64,000 nt of DNA from Rasiella rasia (GCF_011044175.1 NZ_CP049057.1:2743501-2807500); one strand, 5' to 3'; shown: positions 27,362 through 36,806, counted from the first letter of the stretch. The notes: generated by a model from the letters alone, not told the origin. Numbers and translations are program-made.

Positions 27362-27490
27362 ATTTTTCAAATTTGGTTTCCTTAAAAGTATAAGAGCACC
27401 AATAATTTGAAAAATAACAATGACTAGGCCGAAGTTTTAGCTCCTGAACGGAATAATAATCTGATGAAGCGTAATTTGAAACCGTTTTAA

Positions 27491-28090
27491 CTAAAGCGGT
27501 AAGACCAGTTGCCCTGGTAAAAGCCTAAAACTTTTTCTGTGGTAGGGAGTAGGACCGTATTTTTTTATAGCCTCACGATGTGCAGCAGTAGGATATCCTT
27601 TGTTTTGTTTCCATTGATATGCTGGATATTCTTCATCTATTTTTGCCATAAAAGCATCGCGCTCTGTCTTTGCAATAATTGAAGCCGCAGCAATATGTAG
27701 AAATTTCCCATCACCTTTTACCACCGTTTCGTACGGTGTTTTTCCAAATGGTTTAAAGCGATTGCCGTCTACGGCTATAAACTGAGCCGATGGAGAGAGT
27801 TGTTCTATACTACGGTGCATGGCAAGAATAGAAGCATTTAAAATATTTAGCTGATCTATTTCTTCCATCATTACATGGGTAAAAGCAAAACTAATAGCCT
27901 CTTTTTCGATGATGGTTTTTAATGCTATTCTTTTTTTTGCTGAAAGCTGCTTGCTATCTGTAAGCCAAGGATGACTAAAATCGTTGGGCAAAATTACAGC
28001 CGCTGCAGTAACTGGACCCGCCAAACAGCCGCGACCAGCCTCGTCGGTTCCACATTCAAATTGAAATTCTGAAATTTTTAGTTGTAGCAT
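27491..28090 (-). CDS. rnhB: Ribonuclease HII
   Basis: The protein has 199 residues from the ATG at 28090. The frame can be extended to 28132, but the ATG gives the normal length and a start ([21 protein letters not shown]) expected for the family. RNase HII removes RNA from RNA/DNA hybrids and single misincorporated ribonucleotides. The catalytic D-E pair is in GTDEAGRG, the next acidic residue in FIAVDGNRF, and the final region contains [14 protein letters not shown] and H-R-K-S-F, all as in the family. Cytoplasmic enzyme. Confidence 0.96.
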   Translation of the reverse strand: MLQLKISEFQFECGTDEAGRGCLAGPVTAAAVILPNDFSHPWLTDSKQLSAKKRIALKTIIEKEAISFAFTHVMMEEIDQLNILNASILAMHRSIEQLSPSAQFIAVDGNRFKPFGKTPYETVVKGDGKFLHIAAASIIAKTERDAFMAKIDEEYPAYQWKQNKGYPTAAHREAIKKYGPTPYHRKSFRLLPGQLVLPL

Positions 28091-28198
28091 AACAAATCGT
28101 AGGTAAAGGTAGTTAATACTATGTAGGTTCAAAATTCAGATTTCAGAATTGAAATTTCAGAATTCAAAATCTTACATTTGCTTTTCAGGAAACTGTAC

Positions 28199-30097
28199 AT
28201 GAAAAAAACCTTATTCATTTTATTCTGCTGCTTTCTTCCAACGCTCTTGTTGGCTCAAAGTGAAGCGTCAAAGCCTAGTAAGGAAAAAAAGGAGAAACCT
28301 CCTATAGATTTGTACCAAATAATTTCTCATGATCGCGATACTACTCATATAGATACAACACTCTCTATTAAGAAGGACTATCGTTATAATTTTTTAAGAA
28401 CAGACGATTTTGAATTGCTGCCATTTGCCAATGTGGGGCAGACGTATAATACGTTGGTGTACGATTTCAGTAGAAGTAATTTCAAACCTTTGTTTGTTGC
28501 GCAAAGTCATCACTTTAATTACGATCAGATTGAAGATATTTCGTATTACAGAGTGCCTACACCTTTAACCGAACTTTATTTTAAAACGGCTTTCGAACAA
28601 GGGCAACAACTCGATGCTTTTTTTACCGTAAATACAAGCGAACAATTCAATTTTAGTATTTCTTATAAGGGAGTACGATCTTTAGGGCAATACCAGCAAT
28701 CGCTTTCAAGCACAGGAAATTTCAGATTTACTTCAAATTATACTTCAAAAAACAAACGCTACAAAATTAGAGGACATATTGCTGCTCAAGATTTACTTAA
28801 TGAAGAAAATGGCGGGCTAAGCGATACCTCTATTCCTTTGTTTGTAAATGATGTAGGTGATTTTAGCGATCGGGCTCGACTAGATGTAAACTTTGAAAAC
28901 GCAGAAAATAAACTTGAAGGCTTGCGATTTTATGGAGATCATGAGTACGAATTAATTAGCCAGCGCGATAGTCTAAGCTATAATGTACTTGCCATAGGAA
29001 ATAGCGTAAGCTATGAAGATAAGTACTACGAGTATAGACAAGTAGCGCCCTTTTCGGGTTATGGTAGTAGTTACGAAGCTGCCGACCTTAAAAAAGAAAC
29101 TACGCTCGAAGATTTTAATGCACAGGGATATGCGCGATTAGAGAATTCGCTGCTAGGTACTATTGGCGCATTTGTTGGCTACACCGATTATAACTATGGG
29201 TATAATTCTGTGCTTATTTTAGACGATGGACGCATTCCAAATCGTTTAAAGGGAAATATTGTTCAGTTTGGTGCGAGTTATAAAAAAGAGTTTCGCGGAT
29301 TTCAGTTAGAAGGGGAGGGAGCTATTAATATTGTAGGTGATTTCGACGGAAATTACCTAAAAGGAGCAGCATCTTTTAAATTTAATGAAACCAATACCGT
29401 AAAAGCTTCTGCAAGCATACACTCTGCAGCACCCAATTTTAATTTTTTGCTGTATCAAAGTGATTATGTGAATTACAATTGGAATACTAATTTTACTAAT
29501 GTAAAGACTCAAGAACTGAAATTTGAGTTGGCTTCAGAAAAACTTCTCGATGCATCTCTTACGTATACCGGAATTGACGATTACACCTATTTTACAGTTC
29601 AGGCTAACGATTCTACACCTACTCCCCAACAATTTAATGAACGTGTAGACTATATTAAGGTAAAGGCCGAAAAAGAATTTCGATATAAGAAGTTTGCTTT
29701 AATGAACACAATTTTATTTCAGCAAGCACTTACTGGGGGCGAGGTGTTAAATGTCCCAGAGGTCGTAACGCGCCAAAGTCTTTACTACCAAGACGAATGG
29801 TTTAAGAAAGCGGCATTTATTCAAACAGGGATTACTTTTAAGTATTTCAATGAATATAATATGAATGCCTATGATCCTGTATTGGCAGAATTTTATGTGC
29901 AGAACAATGAGAAATTAGGCGGATTTCCATTAGTTGATATTTTCTTCAATGCTAAAGTTCGGCAAACGCGCATCTATTTTAAGTACGAGCATGTAAATCA
30001 GTTGTTCAATAGCACTAATAGTCACTTTTCTGCACCTGGCTATCCCTATCGAGATGCTACTATTCGTTTCGGGATTGTCTGGAATTTCTTCTTATAA
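28199..30097 (+). CDS. Putative outer-membrane porin (Porin_10 type)
   Basis: The protein has 632 residues from the ATG at 28199 (an upstream TTG at 28178 is less likely because the signal peptide MKKTLFILFCCFLPTLLLAQ starts at the ATG). The mature N-terminus is a short Lys/Pro-rich segment. The body is a long series of alternating amphipathic beta strands rich in aromatic residues, and it ends in a strand terminating VWNFFL, the aromatic C-terminal signature of outer-membrane beta barrels. This matches the Porin_10 family of Bacteroidota. The substrate is unknown. The 40 bp upstream contain repeated TTCAGAATT/AATTCAAAAT motifs of no clear function. Confidence 0.85.
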   Translation: MKKTLFILFCCFLPTLLLAQSEASKPSKEKKEKPPIDLYQIISHDRDTTHIDTTLSIKKDYRYNFLRTDDFELLPFANVGQTYNTLVYDFSRSNFKPLFVAQSHHFNYDQIEDISYYRVPTPLTELYFKTAFEQGQQLDAFFTVNTSEQFNFSISYKGVRSLGQYQQSLSSTGNFRFTSNYTSKNKRYKIRGHIAAQDLLNEENGGLSDTSIPLFVNDVGDFSDRARLDVNFENAENKLEGLRFYGDHEYELISQRDSLSYNVLAIGNSVSYEDKYYEYRQVAPFSGYGSSYEAADLKKETTLEDFNAQGYARLENSLLGTIGAFVGYTDYNYGYNSVLILDDGRIPNRLKGNIVQFGASYKKEFRGFQLEGEGAINIVGDFDGNYLKGAASFKFNETNTVKASASIHSAAPNFNFLLYQSDYVNYNWNTNFTNVKTQELKFELASEKLLDASLTYTGIDDYTYFTVQANDSTPTPQQFNERVDYIKVKAEKEFRYKKFALMNTILFQQALTGGEVLNVPEVVTRQSLYYQDEWFKKAAFIQTGITFKYFNEYNMNAYDPVLAEFYVQNNEKLGGFPLVDIFFNAKVRQTRIYFKYEHVNQLFNSTNSHFSAPGYPYRDATIRFGIVWNFFL

Positions 30098-30152
30098 TAA
30101 GAACGTTAACTGAGATTCTTAAAGTCATTCTAATTTTCTACGCATACGCATA

Positions 30153-30187
30153 AAAAAACCCGACTAAGAAGTCAGGTTTGTTTTTTA
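30153..30187. terminator. Bidirectional terminator between porin and acyl-CoA dehydrogenase genes
   Basis: AAACCCGAC-TAAGAA-GTCAGGTTT forms a hairpin with one mismatch that becomes a G-U pair in the minus-strand transcript. It is flanked by A and T runs, so it can stop both convergent transcripts. Confidence 0.75.
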
Positions 30188-30203
30188 TTTAAACAGCTCT
30201 AAG

Positions 30204-31346
30204 CTAGTCTTTCAATAAACCTCTAGAGATAACTATTTTCTGAATTTCTGAAGTGCCTTCGTAAATTTGTGTGATTTTGGCATCACGCATCAGGCGTTCT
30301 ACGTGGTATTCTTTTACAAAACCATTACCACCGTGTACTTGTACTGCTTCTACGGTAACATCCATAGCAACTTTACTCGCTTTCAATTTTGCCATGGCAC
30401 TAGACATGTCGTAGTTGTTTCCGTTGTCTTTATCCCAAGCAGATTTGTATACAAGGTAACGTGCTGCTTCAATTTCTGTGTGCATGTCTGCCAACTTAAA
30501 AGCGATGGCTTGATGGTTGCAAATTTCGGTACCGAAAGCCTTACGTATTTTTGAGTAATCACGAGCCATTTCATAAGCTCCACCAGCAATACCAAGTGCT
30601 TGAGCGGCGATACCAATTCGTCCACCGCTTAATGTTTTCATGGCAAATTTAAAGCCAAAACCATCGTCGCCAATTCTATTTTCTTTAGGCACTTTTACAT
30701 CGTTAAAGTTTAACGTATGCGTATCGCTACTTCTAATACCTAATTTATCTTCTTTCGGTCCTATTTCAAAACCTTCCCAACCTTTTTCAACAATAAATGC
30801 GTTAATTCCTCTGTGTCCCTTGTCTCTGTCTGTCTGCGCAATAACTAAATAGGTATCTGCACTCCCGCCGTTGGTGATCCAGTTTTTAGTTCCGTTTAAT
30901 ACATAATGATCTCCTTTATCTATCGCAGTGGTTTTTTGTGAGGTTGCATCACTACCTGCTTCGGGTTCACTTAAGCAAAAAGCTCCAAGGTGTTCTCCTG
31001 TGGCAAGTTTTGTTAAGTATTTTTCCTTTTGTGCTTCATTACCATAGGCATCAAGCCCGTAGCATACCAAAGAGTTGTTTACACTCACAATCACAGAACA
31101 AGAAGCATCTACCTTGCTTAATTCTTCTACCACAATGGCATAGCTAATGGTATCCATGCCGCCACCGCCATATTTTGGGTCTACCATCATACCAAGAAAT
31201 CCTAGTTCACCCATTTTTTTAACAATTTCCTTTGGAAATTCTTGTTTGTTGTCGCGTTCGATTACGCTGGGTAAAATTTCTTGCTTTGCGAAATCACGCG
31301 CCGCATCACGTATCATTAAATGTTCTTCAGAAAGAGAAAAATCCAT
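30204..31346 (-). CDS. Acyl-CoA dehydrogenase
   Basis: The 380 residues are full length for a short/medium-chain acyl-CoA dehydrogenase. The enzyme introduces the alpha-beta double bond into acyl-CoA with FAD and passes electrons to ETF. Visible signatures are AFCLSEPEAGSDA (FAD/substrate loop), YVLNGTKNWITNGGSAD, and the late segment QVHGGNGFVKEYHVERLMRD with the catalytic Glu in IYEGTSEIQK. The ATG at 31346 follows a perfect minus-strand -7 box (31392-31385). It sits alone, so chain-length preference cannot be judged from neighbours; similarity is closest to butyryl-CoA dehydrogenases. Confidence 0.93.
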   Translation of the reverse strand: MDFSLSEEHLMIRDAARDFAKQEILPSVIERDNKQEFPKEIVKKMGELGFLGMMVDPKYGGGGMDTISYAIVVEELSKVDASCSVIVSVNNSLVCYGLDAYGNEAQKEKYLTKLATGEHLGAFCLSEPEAGSDATSQKTTAIDKGDHYVLNGTKNWITNGGSADTYLVIAQTDRDKGHRGINAFIVEKGWEGFEIGPKEDKLGIRSSDTHTLNFNDVKVPKENRIGDDGFGFKFAMKTLSGGRIGIAAQALGIAGGAYEMARDYSKIRKAFGTEICNHQAIAFKLADMHTEIEAARYLVYKSAWDKDNGNNYDMSSAMAKLKASKVAMDVTVEAVQVHGGNGFVKEYHVERLMRDAKITQIYEGTSEIQKIVISRGLLKD

Positions 31347-31384
31347 GGTAATAGGTGGTATTAGTTGTTTACATTAAAGTGGTG

Positions 31385-31392
31385 CAAAGATA
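31385..31392 (-). promoter_or_regulatory. -7 promoter box of the acyl-CoA dehydrogenase gene
   Basis: On the minus strand this reads TATCTTTG, a perfect TAnnTTTG match about 40 bp before the ATG at 31346. Confidence 0.6.
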
Positions 31393-31480
31393 CTTCTTAA
31401 ATAGTAAATCTCAAATTTCAAGCTTCAAATTCCAAAATCTTCTAACTTTAAATAATTGTATGCAAGATGCATTGTAGAAA

Positions 31481-31488
31481 TATGTTTG
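31481..31488 (+). promoter_or_regulatory. -7 promoter box of anmK
   Basis: TATGTTTG is a perfect TAnnTTTG match, 13 bp before the ATG at 31502, implying a very short leader. Confidence 0.55.
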
Positions 31489-31501
31489 TTAATTTAGCAA
31501 T

Positions 31502-32569
31502 ATGTTTAAAACAACGTACTCTGTTTTGGGGGTCATGTCTGGAACTTCTTTAGACGGTATTGATGTCGCCGAACTTCAATTTAAAGTTTCAGAAGAAGGA
31601 AAATGGACTTTTAAAATTGTGACATCAGAAACGGTTGCATATCCTTTAACTTGGGTTGCAATTCTGAAAGAAGCTGTCCATTTTTCTGAAGGAAGACTAA
31701 AAACATTAAATGAAAAATACACTCGTTATCTAGCCCAAATAATTAGAGAGTTTATAGCAAAAAATGCGATTAAAAATCTAGATGCTGTCTGCAGTCATGG
31801 GCATACCATTCTTCATAATCCCGACCAAGGCATTACACTTCAGATAGGAAACCTGCCAGAAATTTCTACACTTAGTAACGAGACAGTGGTTTGCGATTTT
31901 CGTGTACAAGACGTGTCTTTAGGTGGGCAAGGAGCGCCTTTGGTGCCAATAGGCGATCAATTACTTTTTTCTGAATACGATTACTGCTTGAACTTGGGCG
32001 GATTTGCAAACTGTTCTTCAGAGGTTGATGGGGTGAGAATAGCCTACGATATTTGTCCTGTAAACATTGTTTTAAATTCGCTTTCCGAAGTGCTCGGCTT
32101 GCCATATGATGACGGAGGAACCATCGCCAGAAATGGCCTTGTAGACAAATCACTATTAACACAGTTAAACAATTTGCCGTTTTACTCGCTTTCCCCACCA
32201 AAAAGTTTGGGACTAGAATGGGTGCAAGCACATGTTTTTCCATTGTTAAATGCTTCGGAAATTTCGGCAGAAAACAAAATAGCCACGTTTACCGAACATA
32301 TTGCGCAACAGTTGGCAGCGCAATTTGCTATAGGAAGCACTGTTCTGGTAACGGGCGGGGGAGCGTATAATACGTATTTATTAGAACAGATGATGGCTCA
32401 TAAAAAACTACAGCTTGTGGTGCCAGAAAAGAGATTGGTTGAGTTTAAAGAAGCATTAATTTTTGGATTGCTTGGAGTGCTTAGACTACGCAATGAGGTG
32501 AATTGCTTAGCGAGTGTTACTGGAGCAAGTCACAATCATAGTACTGGTGTTATTTTCAAGACCATCTAA
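31502..32569 (+). CDS. anmK: Anhydro-N-acetylmuramic acid kinase
   Basis: The 355-residue protein belongs to the AnmK family, which phosphorylates and opens 1,6-anhydro-MurNAc to MurNAc-6-phosphate during peptidoglycan recycling. The N-terminal signature VLGVMSGTSLDGIDVA is diagnostic, followed by CSHGHTILHNP, FRVQDVSLGGQGAPLVPIGD (substrate loop) and the late LVTGGGAYN nucleotide-binding motif. The product is cytoplasmic. The gene is divergent from the acyl-CoA dehydrogenase gene and has its own -7 box, so it is probably monocistronic. Confidence 0.95.
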   Translation: MFKTTYSVLGVMSGTSLDGIDVAELQFKVSEEGKWTFKIVTSETVAYPLTWVAILKEAVHFSEGRLKTLNEKYTRYLAQIIREFIAKNAIKNLDAVCSHGHTILHNPDQGITLQIGNLPEISTLSNETVVCDFRVQDVSLGGQGAPLVPIGDQLLFSEYDYCLNLGGFANCSSEVDGVRIAYDICPVNIVLNSLSEVLGLPYDDGGTIARNGLVDKSLLTQLNNLPFYSLSPPKSLGLEWVQAHVFPLLNASEISAENKIATFTEHIAQQLAAQFAIGSTVLVTGGGAYNTYLLEQMMAHKKLQLVVPEKRLVEFKEALIFGLLGVLRLRNEVNCLASVTGASHNHSTGVIFKTI

Positions 32570-32616
32570 AAATTTTGTCATTTTGAGTTCTTTAAATTAA
32601 CCTTAAAATCACAGTT

Positions 32617-32641
32617 CTGTTTTGTCAAAACAGTATATTTG
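32617..32641 (+). promoter_or_regulatory. Promoter of the amino-acid dehydrogenase gene with a perfect palindrome
   Basis: CTGTTTTG-T-CAAAACAG (32617-32633) is a perfect 8-bp inverted repeat with a 1-base spacer. It directly abuts the -7 box TATATTTG (32634-32641). A protein bound there would cover the -7/-33 spacer, so a repressor site is likely. The ATG lies 39 bp downstream at 32681. Confidence 0.6.
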
Positions 32642-32680
32642 TAATCTTTACTTCAAAACAACCAACCGAAGTACATATTT

Positions 32681-33907
32681 ATGAAAGAACTACTCAAAAA
32701 GTACGAAGAAAAAGCACCTGAAATAGTATTTCACTGGAACGATGCAGAAACCGAAGCAGAAGGATGGACAGTGATTAATTCACTCCGTGGTGGTGCAGCA
32801 GGAGGAGGAACTAGAATGCGCGAAGGCCTTGATAAAAATGAGGTGCTTTCGTTAGCAAAAACTATGGAAGTTAAGTTTACCGTTTCAGGCCCAGCTATTG
32901 GTGGCGCAAAATCTGGAATTAATTTCGATCCTCGCGACCCGCGTAAAAAAGGAGTTTTAGAACGTTGGTATAAGGCAGTATCTCCACTACTTAAATCGTA
33001 TTACGGTACGGGTGGCGATTTAAACGTTGATGAAATTCATGAGGTAATTCCAATTACTGAAGAAAGTGGTGTTTGGCATCCGCAAGAAGGAGTTTTTACA
33101 GGACATTTTACGCCAACAGAGGCCGATAAGATAAATAGAATTGGCCAGTTACGTCAAGGTGTGATAAAGGTGCTTGAAAACGATACATATTCACCAGACG
33201 TTTCAAGAAAATATACGGTGGCAGACATGATTACTGGTTACGGGGTTGCCGAGGCCGTACGTCATTATTACGATATTTATGGTGGTTCTGTTGCAGGTAA
33301 ACGCGCTGTAGTTCAGGGATTTGGTAATGTAGGCGCTGCTGCTGCTTACTACTTGGCTCAGATGGGAGCAAAAATTGTTGGAATTATAGATAGAGCAGGA
33401 GGAATTATAAACAAAGACGGTTTCAGTTTTGATGAAATTACAGCACTCTTTCTTCAGAAAGATGGTAACACCCTCAAGGCAGACAATATGATGTCTTTTG
33501 AAGAAATTAACGAGAAAATATGGACGCTAGAATGTGAAGTATTTGCTCCCTGCGCAGCCTCAAGATTGATTACAAAAGATCAAATTTCTTCTATGATTAA
33601 TACAGGTTTGGAAGTCATTAGCTGTGGCGCTAATGTTCCATTTGCTGATAAAGAAATTTTCTTTGGCCCCATCATGGAATACACCGATGAGCGTGTAAGC
33701 TTAATACCAGATTTTATTTCTAATTGCGGTATGGCACGCGTTTTTGCCTACTTTATGGAGCGTAAGGTGCAAATGACCGACGAGGCGATCTTTAACGACA
33801 CTTCGATGACTATTAAAAATGCAATTCAGAATACATTCGACAATAATAGTACGAAAACAAATATTAGTAAAACAGCTTTTGAAATTGCACTGAAACAATT
33901 ACTTTAG
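32681..33907 (+). CDS. Glu/Leu/Phe/Val dehydrogenase family protein
   Basis: The 408-residue protein belongs to the superfamily that oxidatively deaminates an amino acid with NAD(P). The N-domain carries the catalytic region (LRGGAAGGGTRMREGL, FTVSGPAIGGAKSGINFDP, YYGTGGDLNVDE). A Rossmann domain follows from about residue 205 (RAVVQGFGNVGAAAAYYLAQ), and a late CGANVPFADKE replaces the usual GANNP. The length is slightly below that of standard glutamate dehydrogenases. I cannot fix the substrate (Glu, Leu or Val) from sequence alone. Transcription is probably controlled by the palindrome in its promoter. Confidence 0.88.
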   Translation: MKELLKKYEEKAPEIVFHWNDAETEAEGWTVINSLRGGAAGGGTRMREGLDKNEVLSLAKTMEVKFTVSGPAIGGAKSGINFDPRDPRKKGVLERWYKAVSPLLKSYYGTGGDLNVDEIHEVIPITEESGVWHPQEGVFTGHFTPTEADKINRIGQLRQGVIKVLENDTYSPDVSRKYTVADMITGYGVAEAVRHYYDIYGGSVAGKRAVVQGFGNVGAAAAYYLAQMGAKIVGIIDRAGGIINKDGFSFDEITALFLQKDGNTLKADNMMSFEEINEKIWTLECEVFAPCAASRLITKDQISSMINTGLEVISCGANVPFADKEIFFGPIMEYTDERVSLIPDFISNCGMARVFAYFMERKVQMTDEAIFNDTSMTIKNAIQNTFDNNSTKTNISKTAFEIALKQLL

Positions 33908-34024
33908 TGTAATCCAATTTTTTTAATTCAATGAACCCTATAACATGGCGGGTTCGCATAACAACAAAGAAAATTATTATAGTGCCGTCGAGCAAATAAT
34001 ATAAAATATTAATCAACCTCATTT

Positions 34025-35407
34025 ATGGAGTCTATTATCATCCTCATTTTCGTTATCGGGTACTTGTCAATTACCCTAGAACATCCCCTAAAATTAGATA
34101 AAACTGTTCCGGCACTTATAATGTCTGCCTTAATTTGGGCAGTGCTGGCTATTGGTTTTCATAAAGGGTGGTTTAATGTTATAGATACCTACGAAAATTC
34201 CTTTAGTTTCTTAGATGGCGGTACAGAAGCCGAACATGGCTTCGAGAATACGCTGCTACATCACCTTGGTAAAACTGCAGAGATACTAATTTTCTTAATT
34301 GGTGCTATGACCATTGTAGAAATTATAGATCTACACCGAGGTTTCGAAGTGCTTAAGAGTGCCGTAAAGACAAAAAGTAAAAGAAGATTGCTGTGGATTA
34401 TAGGGATACTTGCCTTTATTTTATCGGCTATCATCGATAACCTAACAGCTACTATTGTACTTATTACACTACTGCGCAAGCTAATTCCAGACAAGCAAAC
34501 ACGTCTTTGGTATGCCGCTATGGTAGTAATTGCAGCCAACGCTGGTGGAGCATGGTCTCCAATTGGAGATGTAACAACCACCATGCTTTGGATTGCCAAA
34601 AAGGTGACCGCAGGTGGATTGATTGAGTTTGTAATTATACCTTCTGTAGTGTGTTTTGCGCTTCCTTTCTTAATTGCTAGCTATATGAAACCGTTTAGAG
34701 GACACTTAGTAACTGAAGAATTGAATGAAGATGAAGAAGCGGGTCGTTTGTTAAGTAGCAAAACAATGCTGTTCTTAGGATTAGGTATGATTGTTTCGGT
34801 ACCTGTTTTTAAAACACTTACACACCTTCCTCCTTATGTGGGTATGATGCTCGCGTTAGGAGTTGTTTGGCTAGTTTCTGAATACATTCACCCAGAAGAA
34901 GATTTCAGCAAAGAAAGAAGACATTTATATTCTGCTCATAAGGCCTTGTCAAGAATCGAGATTTCAAGTATCTTGTTTTTCCTCGGAATCTTAATGGCTG
35001 TAGCTGGACTAGAAAGTCTAGTTTATGGTGTCTCTTCAGAGGGAGATCCTGTAGGTACATTGCGTTATTTAGCCGAAGTTCTACAAGCAGCAATACCTAA
35101 CCAGGATGTTGTGGTTATATTACTAGGTATATTCTCAGCAATTATAGATAACGTTCCTTTAGTTGCAGCTTCTATAGGTATGTACGATAGTCCAACAGAT
35201 TCTGTTTTATGGCACTTCATTGCCTATTCTGCAGGAACGGGTGGTAGTATGCTTATTATTGGATCTGCTGCAGGTGTAGCTGCCATGGGAATGGAAAAAA
35301 TTGATTTTATCTGGTATCTAAAGAAAATTGCTTGGCTCGCCTTTGTAGGTTTTATTGCCGGAGCTGGCGTTTTCTTATTGATAGAACGAGTGCTCTTTGC
35401 ACACTAA
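34025..35407 (+). CDS. nhaD: Na+/H+ antiporter NhaD
   Basis: The protein has 460 residues and about 12 hydrophobic segments, with features of the NhaD/ArsB-type ion transporters: SAIIDNLTATIVLITLLRKL, NAGGAWSPIGDVTTTMLW and a second FSAIIDNVPLVAAS, the paired inverted D-N motifs that bind sodium in this fold. It exports Na+ in exchange for H+ and fits a marine habitat. The gene begins 117 bp after the dehydrogenase gene; the gap contains a weak AACCC/GGGTT hairpin. The next gene starts 48 bp downstream. Confidence 0.92.
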   Translation: MESIIILIFVIGYLSITLEHPLKLDKTVPALIMSALIWAVLAIGFHKGWFNVIDTYENSFSFLDGGTEAEHGFENTLLHHLGKTAEILIFLIGAMTIVEIIDLHRGFEVLKSAVKTKSKRRLLWIIGILAFILSAIIDNLTATIVLITLLRKLIPDKQTRLWYAAMVVIAANAGGAWSPIGDVTTTMLWIAKKVTAGGLIEFVIIPSVVCFALPFLIASYMKPFRGHLVTEELNEDEEAGRLLSSKTMLFLGLGMIVSVPVFKTLTHLPPYVGMMLALGVVWLVSEYIHPEEDFSKERRHLYSAHKALSRIEISSILFFLGILMAVAGLESLVYGVSSEGDPVGTLRYLAEVLQAAIPNQDVVVILLGIFSAIIDNVPLVAASIGMYDSPTDSVLWHFIAYSAGTGGSMLIIGSAAGVAAMGMEKIDFIWYLKKIAWLAFVGFIAGAGVFLLIERVLFAH

Positions 35408-35455
35408 AACAATTTATATCCCCAATTCTCGTTATTTTAAAAACTTAACTTGCGT

Positions 35456-36154
35456 ATGCTCTCACTTTTTTTACAAGATGGCGTTCAAGAAGCCACAGAC
35501 CTTGAACCCGTTGTTGAAGAAAAAACCCTTTCCGTTTTAGAACTTGTTATGAATGGCGGGCTGGGTGCCCAAATAATAATTGGAATTCTTTTTATCCTGC
35601 TTTTTGTTGCGGTGTATATTTATTTTGAACGTTTGTTTGCCATCAAAGCAGCAACCGCGATGGATAGTAATTTTATGAATCAGATTAGGGACAATGTTGC
35701 CTCAGGAAACGTGCAGGCTGCAAAAGTGTTATGTGCACAACAAAACACTCCAGTTTCAAGACTTACCGAAAAAGGAATTTCCCGAATTGGAAGTCCATTA
35801 GAAGATATTAATACCGCAATTGAAAATGCCGGCCGACTAGAAGTTTATAAGCTAGAGAAAAATGTCAGTATTTTGGCAACTATAGCAGGAGCAGCTCCTA
35901 TGATTGGGTTTTTAGGTACTGTAATTGGTATGGTTTTGGCCTTTCATCAATTGGCAACCAGCAGTGGGCAAGCAGAAATGGGTGCATTAGCTGAAGGTAT
36001 TTACACAGCCATGACTACCACTGTAGCAGGACTAATTGTAGGTATTATTGCGTATATGGGGTATAACCACTTGGTAGTGCGAACAGACAAAGTAGTGCAC
36101 CAAATGGAAGCTACGGCAGTCGATTTCTTAGACCTTTTAAACGAACCCGCCTAG
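35456..36154 (+). CDS. exbB: ExbB/TolQ-family proton channel subunit
   Basis: The protein has 232 residues from the ATG at 35456 (an earlier TTG at 35450 is less likely). It contains three membrane segments (about 40-60, 140-160, 180-205) in the MotA/TolQ/ExbB arrangement. Conserved blocks are LATIAGAAPMIGFLGTVIGM and EGIYTAMTTTVAGLIVGIIA, which line the channel. With ExbD it converts the proton motive force into movement of a TonB-type transducer. It is separated from exbD by a single base, so translation is coupled. Confidence 0.92.
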   Translation: MLSLFLQDGVQEATDLEPVVEEKTLSVLELVMNGGLGAQIIIGILFILLFVAVYIYFERLFAIKAATAMDSNFMNQIRDNVASGNVQAAKVLCAQQNTPVSRLTEKGISRIGSPLEDINTAIENAGRLEVYKLEKNVSILATIAGAAPMIGFLGTVIGMVLAFHQLATSSGQAEMGALAEGIYTAMTTTVAGLIVGIIAYMGYNHLVVRTDKVVHQMEATAVDFLDLLNEPA

Positions 36155-36155
36155 T

Positions 36156-36548
36156 ATGAACTTGCGTGGAAGAAATAAAGTAAGTCCAGAATTCAGTATG
36201 AGTTCTATGACAGATATAGTGTTTTTGCTCTTGGTGTTCTTTTTACTTACATCACCCGCAATTACACCAGATGCCTTAGATTTAATTCTTCCTAAGGCAA
36301 AAGGGAAATCTACCAACCAGCAAAAAGCATCGGTTAGTATCACCAAAGATGGCGCATATTATATTAATAAAGAGCGCGTAAGCGAATATGGTATTGAGAA
36401 GCAACTGCAATCTATTTTGGCAGGACAAGAAGAGCCAACCATAATTTTAAGGGCAGAAGAAGGAGTGCCTATAGAAGATGCCGTTTTTGTTATGGATGTA
36501 GCCAATAAAAACAACTTTAAAATCGTTTTAGCAGTGCGACCCAATTAA
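36156..36548 (+). CDS. exbD: ExbD/TolR-family biopolymer transport protein
   Basis: The protein has 130 residues with one N-terminal membrane helix whose start carries the essential Asp (SMTDIVFLLLVFFLLTSP). The periplasmic domain ends ENNFKIVLAVRPN-like (NKNNFKIVLAVRPN). Partner of the preceding ExbB. Flavobacteria often have two exbD copies in such operons; only one is present here. The intergenic element 18 bp downstream separates it from the TonB-like gene. Confidence 0.92.
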   Translation: MNLRGRNKVSPEFSMSSMTDIVFLLLVFFLLTSPAITPDALDLILPKAKGKSTNQQKASVSITKDGAYYINKERVSEYGIEKQLQSILAGQEEPTIILRAEEGVPIEDAVFVMDVANKNNFKIVLAVRPN

Positions 36549-36565
36549 TAGGGGAAAGGTGCTTT

Positions 36566-36726
36566 GCATTTGGGCGTTACTCGCCGCGGCGAGTCGGGCT
36601 TTCGGCAGTCGCTTTTACGGGAACTTCGTACACTCAGTACCCGAAAAGAGCTCCAACAATGCCTCAATCCCCGCCCGAACGTTCCTTATCGGGACGGGCA
36701 AGCCTAACGCAGGAACGAAGTTTTTG
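36566..36726. repeat. GC-rich intergenic element, probable flavobacterial interspersed repeat
   Basis: The stretch is far more GC-rich than its surroundings and has no reading frame. It begins TTTGGGCGTTAC, carries a perfect 16-bp palindrome (ACTCGCCGCGGCGAGT, 36579-36594), then CGGGCTTTCGG and two further hairpin-forming pairs (CGGGAACTTCG/CAGTACCCG; CCCGCCCGA/TCGGGACGGG), and ends near GCCTAACGCAGGAACG. I recall intergenic repeats of this GGGCGTTA...GTCGGGCT...CTAACGC form from other Flavobacteriaceae genomes. It sits between exbD and the TonB-like gene. Confidence 0.6.
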
Positions 36727-36806
36727 TAGATTAAATAATTTTTCTCCCCGTATGGGAAGATGCCCAAAGGGAAGAGGGGACAACCCAATAGAAAAATATA
36801 AAACCT

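Noticed and set aside
28130-28170. TTCAGAATT/AATTCAAAAT repeats before the porin gene, similar to text near 31410
   Set aside because: Low-complexity AT-rich similarity without fixed spacing; not enough for a regulatory call.
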